The notes under the pieces are model-generated. The model had not been told where the DNA came from. It saw only the letters and a list, made by a program, of their open reading frames with translations, and searched no databases. 64,000 nucleotides of DNA from Flavobacterium sp. KS-LB2 (lineage in GTDB: Bacteria; Bacteroidota; Bacteroidia; Flavobacteriales; Flavobacteriaceae). Positions 34,413 to 42,438 of this stretch are shown here, piece after piece. Made by a program: the position numbers and the translations under genes. The stretch lies in NCBI RefSeq assembly GCF_036895565.1, contig NZ_CP145904.1, forward strand, positions 496,001-560,000. The letters are read 5' to 3'. How positions within the stretch are numbered: the first letter of the stretch is position 1; each line of letters begins with the position of its first letter.

Positions 34413-35758
34413 TATTTCTTTTCTTTTGTAGTTTTGGCTGATGGTTTGTAATAATTTGGAGGAAATCCATTTAGGGTTCTCCACAATTCGAACCACACCG
34501 GAACATTGTCTAATAAGGCAATAGTTTGCGCTCCTGCACCTATACTCAGTTGTTTGGGCCATTTGTCTTCGTTTTTATCAGGTGCAATTAACACGCGGTA
34601 TTTCCCGTTTTCACTGATAAAATTTTCGATAGCAACAATTTCACCACCAAATGTTCCATAGGACATATCTGGCCATCCTGAAAAGACGATTGTTGGCCAT
34701 CCATCAAACCAAACTCGAACCTTTTCTCCTTTGGTTAATAACGGCAAATCAATTGGGTTTACAAAAGTCTCTACGGCAATATCATATTCGGATGGCATTA
34801 TAGTAGCTATTGGCGTTCCTTCTTTGATAGTTTCTCCTATACCAGATTGAAGCGCTCTATTGACATATCCATTTTGTGAAGCTTTGATGTAATACATGCC
34901 ATTTCGAATGCTGTAATTTGCATATTGATTAGCAAGTTTATTCACTTGTGCATCCGTATCGTACTGACTGCTTAGCGCGGTAAATTTATCACTATTTGCT
35001 TTAGAAACTTTCTCTGCATATTCAGCACCAATTCTGTTTATTTCAACTTTAGCATTAATTAACTCGTTTTTGCTGGTTAACAATTTGTTTTCCTGAGTGA
35101 TAATTTTTGCTTCGACTTCTTGTAATTTCAGTCTTTTTTCTTCAATATCAGTGAGTGGTTTTAAGCCTTCTTTATTCAACTCAACCGAACGATTGTATTG
35201 TGTGTTGGCTATTTTTAGTTGTGTCTTTACAGCCACTAAATCCATGCTGTCACTTTTTATTTTTAAAAATGATTGTTTGATTTTATTTTGTGCTTGTTCT
35301 AGTTTTAAGATTTTTTCTCTTTCAATTGCTTGAATTTGACCTGAAAGTGTATTTACTTTTGATCCATAGGATTGTAAGGATTGTTTTTTGGCATCCATTT
35401 GGTTTTTTGTGTTTTGCACTAAGTTTGGGTCCATATAATCCTCTTTTATTTCAGATATAAATAGGATTGTATCGCCTTTTTTGACAAAATCACCTTCTTG
35501 TACGTACCATTTTTCAAGTCTACCAGAAATTACACTTTGAATCGATTGAGGGCGTTGGTCTGGTTTTAATGTAGTCACGCTTCCAGTTCCAGAAATATTT
35601 TGTGTCCAGGGTAGAAAAAGCGCCACTAAAACCAGAATAGAAACTCCAGCTATAATTTTATTTAAAATTTTATAATGTGGTCTGTTTGTTAAATTTTTTA
35701 TGGTTGTAAATCGGTCGAGTAACGGCAATTTTGTTTTGTTATCGGATATGTTTAGCAT
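34412..35758 (-). CDS. HlyD-family periplasmic adaptor (membrane fusion protein)
   Basis: A 448-residue adaptor. A single N-terminal anchor helix (about 33-50) is followed by the first half of the lipoyl/barrel-sandwich domain (QSIQSVISGRLEKWYVQEGDFVKKGDTILFI), a long coiled-coil hairpin (about residues 85-260) and the second half (YYIKASQNGYVNRALQSGIGETIKEGTPIATIMP), then a beta-barrel. It bridges the ABC subunit and the TolC-type channel. It starts 2 nt after the ABC gene. Confidence 0.92.
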   Translation of the reverse strand: MLNISDNKTKLPLLDRFTTIKNLTNRPHYKILNKIIAGVSILVLVALFLPWTQNISGTGSVTTLKPDQRPQSIQSVISGRLEKWYVQEGDFVKKGDTILFISEIKEDYMDPNLVQNTKNQMDAKKQSLQSYGSKVNTLSGQIQAIEREKILKLEQAQNKIKQSFLKIKSDSMDLVAVKTQLKIANTQYNRSVELNKEGLKPLTDIEEKRLKLQEVEAKIITQENKLLTSKNELINAKVEINRIGAEYAEKVSKANSDKFTALSSQYDTDAQVNKLANQYANYSIRNGMYYIKASQNGYVNRALQSGIGETIKEGTPIATIMPSEYDIAVETFVNPIDLPLLTKGEKVRVWFDGWPTIVFSGWPDMSYGTFGGEIVAIENFISENGKYRVLIAPDKNEDKWPKQLSIGAGAQTIALLDNVPVWFELWRTLNGFPPNYYKPSAKTTKEKK

Positions 35759-35760
35759 GA

Positions 35761-37422
35761 CTAATTATTTTTTAAATCGAGTTGAATAGCTCCGTTTTGC
35801 ATGATGATTTTTCTATTACATTTAGTTTTCCAATGCGGATTTTTAGATGAAACAATAATCGTCCATTTGTTTTTTTCGGAAGTAATGAAATCAATAATTT
35901 CATTAGCCACTTTTTCATCCATCATATCAGTTGGATCCTCATAAAAAAGTATTCTGGGCTTATGAATAATACTTCTTGCTAATAGCATTTTTTGCGCATT
36001 GGATGACGATAATTGTTTTCCTTCAGGATAAATGCGAGTCTCCAGACCTTTTGGTAATGATTTGATGAATCCAGAAAGTTGTACGCCATCAATTGCCCAT
36101 TTTAGATCTTCACTGCTTATTGAATTGTCATTGAAAGTAATATTTTCTAATAAGGTGCCTTCAAAAGGTGTTTCGCTGTGGATAATGCTTCCTATTTGAG
36201 ATCTGTATTGTTTTAGGTTGATTTTTCTAAATGTGTCATCATTTATGTAAAAAGAACCAGATGTGGGTTGCAATAAACCGGATAATATTCGAATAAGAGT
36301 TGTTTTTCCAGATCCATTTTCTCCTTCAATGGCTATTTTATCGCCTTGTTCAATTTTTAGTGAAATAGCAGTTAATATTTCTTTATCTGAATCTGGGAAT
36401 TTAAAGTTGAGGTTTTCTGTCTCTAAGGAAATATTTGTGTAGCAGGTGTCACTTTCAAAAGTAGTCTCTTCTTCTAAATGTAAGTCAGTTACTTGTCCAA
36501 TTTTTTCAATAGAGGTTAGCACGTCATAGAATGTTTCCAGTCCGAGTATTATTTTTTCTACTGAATTTATAACCAATAAAATGATAATTTCTGCGGCTAC
36601 AAATTGCCCAATATTCATTTGTTGGGACAACACTAAAAACCCACCAATTGACAATAAACTCGCAGTTATTATGATTTTAAAAATAATTAATTGGCTGAAT
36701 TGTCTTTGCATTACTTTAAAATGTTTTTCTCGATAATTCAAATAATCACCAACTAGGCTGTTGTTTTTTTGCAAACCATAATTATAGTTGAGGTCATTTT
36801 TAAAACTAAAATTATTTCGAGCCATTTCTTGCAACCAGCTGGCTACTTTATATTTGAATTTTGATTCTTTTAAGCTGGTTTCCAGTCCTGATTTATAAGA
36901 GAATTTAAAGATGAAATACAGAAGAAAAAATAGCAAAACACCAAATATAATAAAGTACGGATGATACAATGACAATAAAATTATTCCGAAAACGATTTGT
37001 AAGAGCGCTGCCGAAAAATCGATTAAAAGCTTTGACGTCCCTTTTTGGATTGTCATCGTGTCAAAAAAGCGATTGGCTAATTCTGGTGGATAGGTGTTGT
37101 ATAATTCGTCCATCTTTATTTTTGGCAAGCGAGCTGCGAATTCAAATGAAGAACGAACAAATATTTTTTGTTGTAAATTTTCAGTAATACGCAGTTGCAT
37201 TAAAGATAGAATTCCAACTAATGCAACACCAAAAACCACTAAAATAATTAAGACAATCCAAGAAGCACTAACTCGTCCTGATTGTATAAAGTTTGTGATT
37301 GCTTGAATTCCGAGTGGTAATGACAAGCTGATTATTCCTGCAAATATGGCATAGAAGAAAATTTGATAAACATCTTTTCGGTCTAGTGCAAGTAAGTTAT
37401 AAAAACGTTTTAATGGAGTCAT
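35761..37422 (-). CDS. ABC transporter permease-ATPase with degenerate ATPase motifs
   Basis: A fused type I exporter half-transporter of 553 residues: six hydrophobic helices in about 15-290 and a nucleotide-binding domain from about 330. There is no N-terminal peptidase domain. Walker A is intact (GENGSGKTT, 367-375). The other motifs are altered: Q-loop Gln is His415, the LSGGQ signature reads LSSSN (471-475), Walker B Asp-Glu reads Glu495-Asp496, and the H-loop His is Ser526. ATP may bind but hydrolysis is doubtful. The gene is cotranscribed with TetR, HlyD and TolC genes, so an export role remains likely. Confidence 0.88.
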   Translation of the reverse strand: MTPLKRFYNLLALDRKDVYQIFFYAIFAGIISLSLPLGIQAITNFIQSGRVSASWIVLIILVVFGVALVGILSLMQLRITENLQQKIFVRSSFEFAARLPKIKMDELYNTYPPELANRFFDTMTIQKGTSKLLIDFSAALLQIVFGIILLSLYHPYFIIFGVLLFFLLYFIFKFSYKSGLETSLKESKFKYKVASWLQEMARNNFSFKNDLNYNYGLQKNNSLVGDYLNYREKHFKVMQRQFSQLIIFKIIITASLLSIGGFLVLSQQMNIGQFVAAEIIILLVINSVEKIILGLETFYDVLTSIEKIGQVTDLHLEEETTFESDTCYTNISLETENLNFKFPDSDKEILTAISLKIEQGDKIAIEGENGSGKTTLIRILSGLLQPTSGSFYINDDTFRKINLKQYRSQIGSIIHSETPFEGTLLENITFNDNSISSEDLKWAIDGVQLSGFIKSLPKGLETRIYPEGKQLSSSNAQKMLLARSIIHKPRILFYEDPTDMMDEKVANEIIDFITSEKNKWTIIVSSKNPHWKTKCNRKIIMQNGAIQLDLKNN

Positions 37423-37440
37423 AATGGCTTTTTTAATGGT

Positions 37441-38112
37441 TTAGAGAAGGACATTTTCTACAAGATTCAGATAAAATTGAGTCGTAGTAACAGATTCATT
37501 ACAATCTGTAATCGTTTTTAAATGCTCCGTCAAAAAGTGCTGATGCAAGCTTCCTTCAACAATTGTTGAAATTAGTGATTTAGCATAAGGATATTCCGGG
37601 TCGACTTCGTTTACAAAGCCTACAATTCGATTAATGACTCTTTTATAAATCAGAAAAAAACCTTCTTTGTTTTCTTGATCTACTTCTTTTGTTTGTAATG
37701 TCTTAGTAAATTCAGCTATAATGATTTTATTTAAAATAGATTCATTAATGTGCTCCGTGTTGTTATCATCAGTAACTTTTTCTGTTACGATAGTTATTGC
37801 TTTTTTGAGTTTTTCTTTTGGGTCTAAAATATTTGTTGTTGAAAAAACCAGTTTGTATTCCATCCAGCTCCAGTACCATGAGGATAAATATACCAATAGT
37901 TTATGTTTGTTTTCAAAATAACGATAAATGGAACTTTCATTGGATCCAATTTTCTCCCCTAATTTTTTGAATGTAAAATTATCAAATCCAATTTGGTCTA
38001 TTAAAAGGATACTTTGTTCTACAATTTTTTTACCTAAAGGAGACGTTTCCGGATCCTTAACATAGATTTTCTCGTTGACTTGTATTTTTAAATTGGATAG
38101 TATTGTATTCAT
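37441..38112 (-). CDS. TetR family repressor of the export operon
   Basis: A 223-residue regulator. The start at 38112 (MNTILSNL) is preferred; the -7 box at 38131-38138 lies upstream of it and overlaps the longer alternative at 38133. The N-terminal helix-turn-helix is IDQIGFDNFTFKKLGEKIGS with recognition helix NESSIYRYFENK. The C-terminal ligand-binding domain is unrelated to any I can name. It precedes the ABC gene by 18 nt, and a 17-bp palindrome overlaps its promoter, so it likely represses its own operon. Confidence 0.9.
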   Translation of the reverse strand: MNTILSNLKIQVNEKIYVKDPETSPLGKKIVEQSILLIDQIGFDNFTFKKLGEKIGSNESSIYRYFENKHKLLVYLSSWYWSWMEYKLVFSTTNILDPKEKLKKAITIVTEKVTDDNNTEHINESILNKIIIAEFTKTLQTKEVDQENKEGFFLIYKRVINRIVGFVNEVDPEYPYAKSLISTIVEGSLHQHFLTEHLKTITDCNESVTTTQFYLNLVENVLL

Positions 38113-38130
38113 AATTGATAATATTTTATG

Positions 38131-38138
38131 CAAATATA
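38131..38138 (-). promoter_or_regulatory. -7 box of the TetR-ABC-HlyD-TolC operon
   Basis: TATATTTG on the minus strand, 18 nt before the start, fits TAnnTTTG. It overlaps the operator palindrome by 2 nt. Confidence 0.55.
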
Positions 38139-38153
38139 ATAGTATTACTATTA
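38137..38153. promoter_or_regulatory. Candidate TetR operator (17-bp perfect palindrome)
   Basis: TAATAGTA (38137-38144), centre T, TACTATTA (38146-38153). It covers the spacer just upstream of the -7 box of the operon that begins with the TetR gene, where bound repressor would block polymerase. Length and symmetry fit TetR operators. Confidence 0.6.
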
Positions 38154-38182
38154 ATAATGAGATTTTAACTTTTATTTATCAA

Positions 38183-38209
38183 AAAAGCTACTCGTATGGA
38201 GTAGCTTTT
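38183..38209 (-). terminator. Terminator of gpmI
   Basis: A perfect 11-bp stem (38183-38193 with 38199-38209) has loop GTATG, with the A run becoming a T run on the minus strand. It lies 26 nt past the gpmI stop. Confidence 0.85.
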
Positions 38210-38235
38210 AATTCAAATATTTATAGTTAATTTGT

Positions 38236-39753
38236 TTAAAGTAAAGAATGGCAAGTCATTACCTCTGGTTTTTCAACTCCCATTAATTCCAAGATAGTAG
38301 GAGCAATATCGCCAAGAACTCCATCATGAATCGCTCTTAAGTCTTTGTCTACTAGAATAATTGGAACTGGATTTGTAGTATGCGCTGTATTGGGACTGCC
38401 GTCAGGATTAATCATTGTTTCGCAATTTCCATGATCTGCAATTACTATTGTTGTGTAATTATGGGCTAGTGCAGTTGTGATTACTTTTTCTACGCATTGA
38501 TCAACAGCTTCACAGGCCTTTATGGCTGCACTCATAATCCCAGTATGTCCTACCATATCGCCGTTGGCAAAGTTCAAACAAACAAAATCTACTTCTTCTT
38601 TCTCTAATTCAGGAACTAAAGCATCTGTCAATTCAAAGGCGCTCATTTCCGGTTGTAAATCATAAGTAGCCACTTTTGGAGAGTTTTTCAAGATGCGGCT
38701 TTCGCCTAGAAATGGTAGCTCTCTTCCTCCAGAAAAGAAAAAAGTAACGTGTGGATATTTCTCTGTTTCGGCAATACGAATTTGCGTTTTATGCGCTTTT
38801 TCTAAAACTTCACCTAAAGTTTCAGTGATGTTATCTTTGTTATAAACGACTTTTACATTTTGGTACGTTTCGTCATAATTAGTAAGCGTAACATAATACA
38901 AATTGAGTTTGTGCATGTTTTGTTCATGACAATCCATTTGAGTTAAAACTTCCGTTAATTCTCTTCCTCTGTCCGTTCTAAAGTTAAAGAAAATAACCAC
39001 ATCATCTTCTTCAATTGTGGCCAATGGCTTGTCATCTTCATCAACAATAACTGTTGGATGAATAAATTCATCGGTTACATTAACTTCATAACTTTCTTCG
39101 ATAGAAGCAACTGCATTTGTTGAATGAGTTCCAATTCCGTTTACTAATAAATCGTAAGCGAGTTTCACTCTTTCCCAACGTCTGTCTCGATCCATGGCAT
39201 AATAACGTCCCACAACCGAAGCCAGTTTTACGGTAGTAGTAGCAATATAATCTTGTAAATCCTGAATGTAGTGTTTGCCGGATTTTGGGTCTACGTCACG
39301 GCCGTCAGTAAAGGCATGAACGAAAACTTTTTGCAATCCATGTTGTTGTGTAGCGTCGATTAAGCCGCGTAAATGTGATGTATGAGAATGTACACCACCA
39401 TCTGAAACTAGACCTAAAAAGTGTACTTTTTTATTGTTTGTTTTCGCATACGTAAAAGCATCAACTAAAACTTGCTCTTTTGCTAAAGTGTCATGTGCAA
39501 CGGCAAGGTTAATTTTGGCTAAATCCTGATAGACAATTCTACCGGCGCCCAGATTCATGTGTCCTACCTCGCTGTTTCCCATTTGTCCTTCAGGAAGTCC
39601 AACATTCAAACCGTCTGTTCTAAGTTGGGCGCTAGGATAATTTCTATATAAACTGTTAATAAATGGCACATTAGCATTATCAATAGCAGATACTTTTGGA
39701 TCTGGAGATTTTCCCCAACCATCCAAAATCATAAGAATTACTTTTTTGTTCAT
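38236..39753 (-). CDS. gpmI: 2,3-bisphosphoglycerate-independent phosphoglycerate mutase
   Basis: Interconverts 3- and 2-phosphoglycerate in glycolysis and gluconeogenesis with two Mn ions. The 505 residues match iPGM. Metal and nucleophile motifs are MILDGWG with Asp11, GQMGNSEVGHMNLGAGR with the phospho-Ser61, HAFTDGRDVDPKSG, RYYAMDRDRRWER, and the C-terminal metal site NFANGDMVGHTG with IVIADHGNCE. Single-gene unit. Confidence 0.97.
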   Translation of the reverse strand: MNKKVILMILDGWGKSPDPKVSAIDNANVPFINSLYRNYPSAQLRTDGLNVGLPEGQMGNSEVGHMNLGAGRIVYQDLAKINLAVAHDTLAKEQVLVDAFTYAKTNNKKVHFLGLVSDGGVHSHTSHLRGLIDATQQHGLQKVFVHAFTDGRDVDPKSGKHYIQDLQDYIATTTVKLASVVGRYYAMDRDRRWERVKLAYDLLVNGIGTHSTNAVASIEESYEVNVTDEFIHPTVIVDEDDKPLATIEEDDVVIFFNFRTDRGRELTEVLTQMDCHEQNMHKLNLYYVTLTNYDETYQNVKVVYNKDNITETLGEVLEKAHKTQIRIAETEKYPHVTFFFSGGRELPFLGESRILKNSPKVATYDLQPEMSAFELTDALVPELEKEEVDFVCLNFANGDMVGHTGIMSAAIKACEAVDQCVEKVITTALAHNYTTIVIADHGNCETMINPDGSPNTAHTTNPVPIILVDKDLRAIHDGVLGDIAPTILELMGVEKPEVMTCHSLL

Positions 39754-39769
39754 TGTACTATATTTTAAA

Positions 39770-39777
39770 CAAAGATA
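39770..39777 (-). promoter_or_regulatory. -7 box of gpmI
   Basis: TATCTTTG on the minus strand, 16 nt before the start codon, fits TAnnTTTG. Confidence 0.5.
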
Positions 39778-39893
39778 AAGTATTTCTAAAAATGTTCGAA
39801 TGAATGAAAATCACTATTATACATTCGGAGGCTAAGAATAACAAATAATGATTATTTTGTTGTGGAACCTTGTCTTTTTTAAAATTAATGCAT

Positions 39894-42311
39894 TTAGAAT
39901 TTATTCTTAACTTGATTGTAATCTATAAAATAACGCACACTAATAGAGAAAACATGACTTAACGCATCATTATTTAATAGATTGGTAACATTATCGTTGA
40001 ATTTTTTATTGATTTCTCTTTCAAATGCCCCAGCATTGTTTCGGTACAAGACTGAAACTTGACTTCCTGGTGCAAACCACCAAGAAAAAGACAAATCAGC
40101 ATTCCAAGAATAGAAACTCGAATTTTTATTAGTTGTATATCCTGTAAAATCAGCCAGTCTTCCGTTTTGTTCTAATGATAAAGTATTTTTATTTTCGGCA
40201 TACGACCAGTATTGACGCAGCGAAATATTAAAGGTCATTTGGCTGTTTAACGAATACTTTCCAGAAAGGGTATTCGAATAGGTAATTACGTTTCTATTGG
40301 CAAAAACAATTGTGTTTGGCGTAGCCGAATTCATGTCGTCATTAATACTGTCAATGTACCCTTTATTATTGTTCTGTCTGAAAAAATTGAAGTTATAATT
40401 CAGCGATAATTTGTCATTAAACCGATATCTTGGACCGATTGAAAAACCATAAGAATTTCGTCCTGCCTCATCAAAAACGGCATAGGATGGATTCAAATCA
40501 ATAGCAAAAGCATTATTATAATTAGTTGAAATATAAACAAATCCGCCTATTTTTGTAGGTCTGATTACGTACCTATTTGCCGCTCTTGGTTCATAGTAAT
40601 CAAATGTTTCTATAGGATTGACATCAAAGCCGATTCCGAAATAGTGATTTTTTTTCGTGTTTGAATTAATCTGAAAGTTAATGTTGCTAGCTTGTATTTT
40701 TCCAGTCTCTTTTTGAAATTGTGAATAGCCGTTTATTCTAGCATTGAATGAGTTAAAAATTTTAGTAGGGTTCAGAATTCGATAGCTGGAATTGGCATAA
40801 ATACTGTAGTAATTTGTTTCAAAATTAATGCCTAAATCATTGTTATCGAAATCCTTTGTCATAATATCAGCGCCTATTCCATAACGAAATTTTCCGCTAG
40901 TTTCTGAGAAATTTAATTGTGAATTAATTCCTTTTTTGTCCTCTAGATCATTGATATAGCTGTATTTAAAATCACCTGAAAGGTTATATGTATTTTTCTT
41001 AGTATTTAAATCCCAAACCAATGCGGTTACATTTCCATCTCTAAAACTCCCGTTTCTAGTTACATTAGTATTTACAAATGCTACTGAGGAGTTTTTGCGA
41101 AAGCGTTGATCTAGTACTAAAACATTGTAATTTGCAAGTGGTTCAACTATTTCTTTTCTGATTTCTTGAGTGTCATTATTTCGAATTGATGCAGCTGTTT
41201 TTTCAGTAACGGCATTTAAAATTCCAACGCCTAATCCGTTTTTAGTTCTTCCTGAAACTTTCAACGCGTTTATAAGATTGACACTTGCGGGATTATCAAT
41301 TATTTCTTCATTGGGTTGAGTGGTTGGGTAATTGCTTGGGTTTCCACCAATGCGTCTCGAGTACACTAGGTTTCCTTTGCTAAACAAGTCGGTTCCTTCT
41401 GTAAAAAAAGGTCTATTTTCATTGAACTGTTGCTCAAATGGACCTAAATTCAATATTTGATCGTCGTATTTGGTTTGGCCAAAATCAGGAATCAAAATCA
41501 TATCCAGTGTAAAAGCATCGTTTATACCATATTTTAAATCGAGTCCCCCTTTTAGAGTTCCCTTTGTTTTTTGACGCGAATTAGCATCTACGTAAAAGGA
41601 AGAATAGGGTAGAAGAAAAAGTCGAGTAGGTGGTTTTATGTTTTCAATTCCTTCTAGTATTCCTGTTTGTTGGGTAAAAGTACCAAGTTTTGAATCGATG
41701 AAATTCCAAGTGTATTTGAAACGATCTCGTCTCACTTCTCTAAAAAAATTAAGTCCCCAAGTTTGTTTATTCTCTGCTGAAAAGCGTAATGCTGCATAAG
41801 GAATTCTCATTTCTACAATCCAGCCTTTGTCGGTAATTACGGCTTTGCTTTTCCAAACGGCATCCCATGAATAGTCTTCTCCATTGGTGTCAGTGGTGAT
41901 ACAGTCTGCTTGACCATCTGCGGCATTTACAAAAAATTGAAAATCTTGTTGACCGTCATTGAAACCATTTATAAAAACACCAAAAATATCTGATGTCCCA
42001 AAATCGTCTCGCTGTGTAATCTCTCGTAATATTTTATCAGGATTATCATCATACATCATGGCGCCTATATAAATAGCGTCATTATCGTATAAAACTTTCA
42101 CTTCCGTTTTTTTATTTTCAGGAATGGGTTTACCATTATCTGGTTCAAATGTTATAAAATCACTTGCTATTGAAGCTGATTGCCAAATGTCTTCGTTAAG
42201 TTTTCCGTCGATTTCAACTTTCTCCGAAATGAATTTTGTTTGTAAGACTTTTTTTTGGCTGTAGCCAAAGAATGACAACAGTAGAAAACAAAATAAAAGA
42301 TAATTTTTCAT
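39894..42311 (-). CDS. DUF5916 protein: CBM9-like domain plus outer-membrane beta-barrel (paralogue A)
   Basis: A large exported protein of 805 residues. Start ATG at 42311 gives the signal peptide MKNYLLFCFLLLSFFGYSQ; an upstream in-frame ATG at 42374 would add a non-signal leader. The N-terminal 200 residues form a CBM9-like/DOMON module (ISEKVEIDGKLNEDIWQSA, DAIYIGAMMYD, WIVEMRIPYAALRF). The remainder is amphipathic beta strands ending ISVRYFIDYNQVKNKF, with a C-terminal Phe, typical of outer-membrane barrels. The ligand is unknown, possibly a carbohydrate or heme-type compound. It is tandem with paralogue B. Confidence 0.85.
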   Translation of the reverse strand: MKNYLLFCFLLLSFFGYSQKKVLQTKFISEKVEIDGKLNEDIWQSASIASDFITFEPDNGKPIPENKKTEVKVLYDNDAIYIGAMMYDDNPDKILREITQRDDFGTSDIFGVFINGFNDGQQDFQFFVNAADGQADCITTDTNGEDYSWDAVWKSKAVITDKGWIVEMRIPYAALRFSAENKQTWGLNFFREVRRDRFKYTWNFIDSKLGTFTQQTGILEGIENIKPPTRLFLLPYSSFYVDANSRQKTKGTLKGGLDLKYGINDAFTLDMILIPDFGQTKYDDQILNLGPFEQQFNENRPFFTEGTDLFSKGNLVYSRRIGGNPSNYPTTQPNEEIIDNPASVNLINALKVSGRTKNGLGVGILNAVTEKTAASIRNNDTQEIRKEIVEPLANYNVLVLDQRFRKNSSVAFVNTNVTRNGSFRDGNVTALVWDLNTKKNTYNLSGDFKYSYINDLEDKKGINSQLNFSETSGKFRYGIGADIMTKDFDNNDLGINFETNYYSIYANSSYRILNPTKIFNSFNARINGYSQFQKETGKIQASNINFQINSNTKKNHYFGIGFDVNPIETFDYYEPRAANRYVIRPTKIGGFVYISTNYNNAFAIDLNPSYAVFDEAGRNSYGFSIGPRYRFNDKLSLNYNFNFFRQNNNKGYIDSINDDMNSATPNTIVFANRNVITYSNTLSGKYSLNSQMTFNISLRQYWSYAENKNTLSLEQNGRLADFTGYTTNKNSSFYSWNADLSFSWWFAPGSQVSVLYRNNAGAFEREINKKFNDNVTNLLNNDALSHVFSISVRYFIDYNQVKNKF

Positions 42312-42438
42312 GAAACGATTGATTGGTTGATTGATGCGAAATTTAGTAAAACCAAATAGCTTCAAACGGAGCAATTACCAATCCACTGAATAGTTTGAGT
42401 TAATAGACTCTCTTTTCAATTGAATGTTACAGTTTAAA

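Noticed and set aside
33024..34562. Longer TolC frame starting at 34562
   Set aside because: The extra 50 residues lie inside the HlyD gene, are basic and Cys-containing, and would bury the signal peptide; the TAATG junction at 34412 is the natural start.
39894..42374. Longer DUF5916 frame starting at 42374
   Set aside because: It would place 21 polar residues before an obvious signal peptide starting at 42311.
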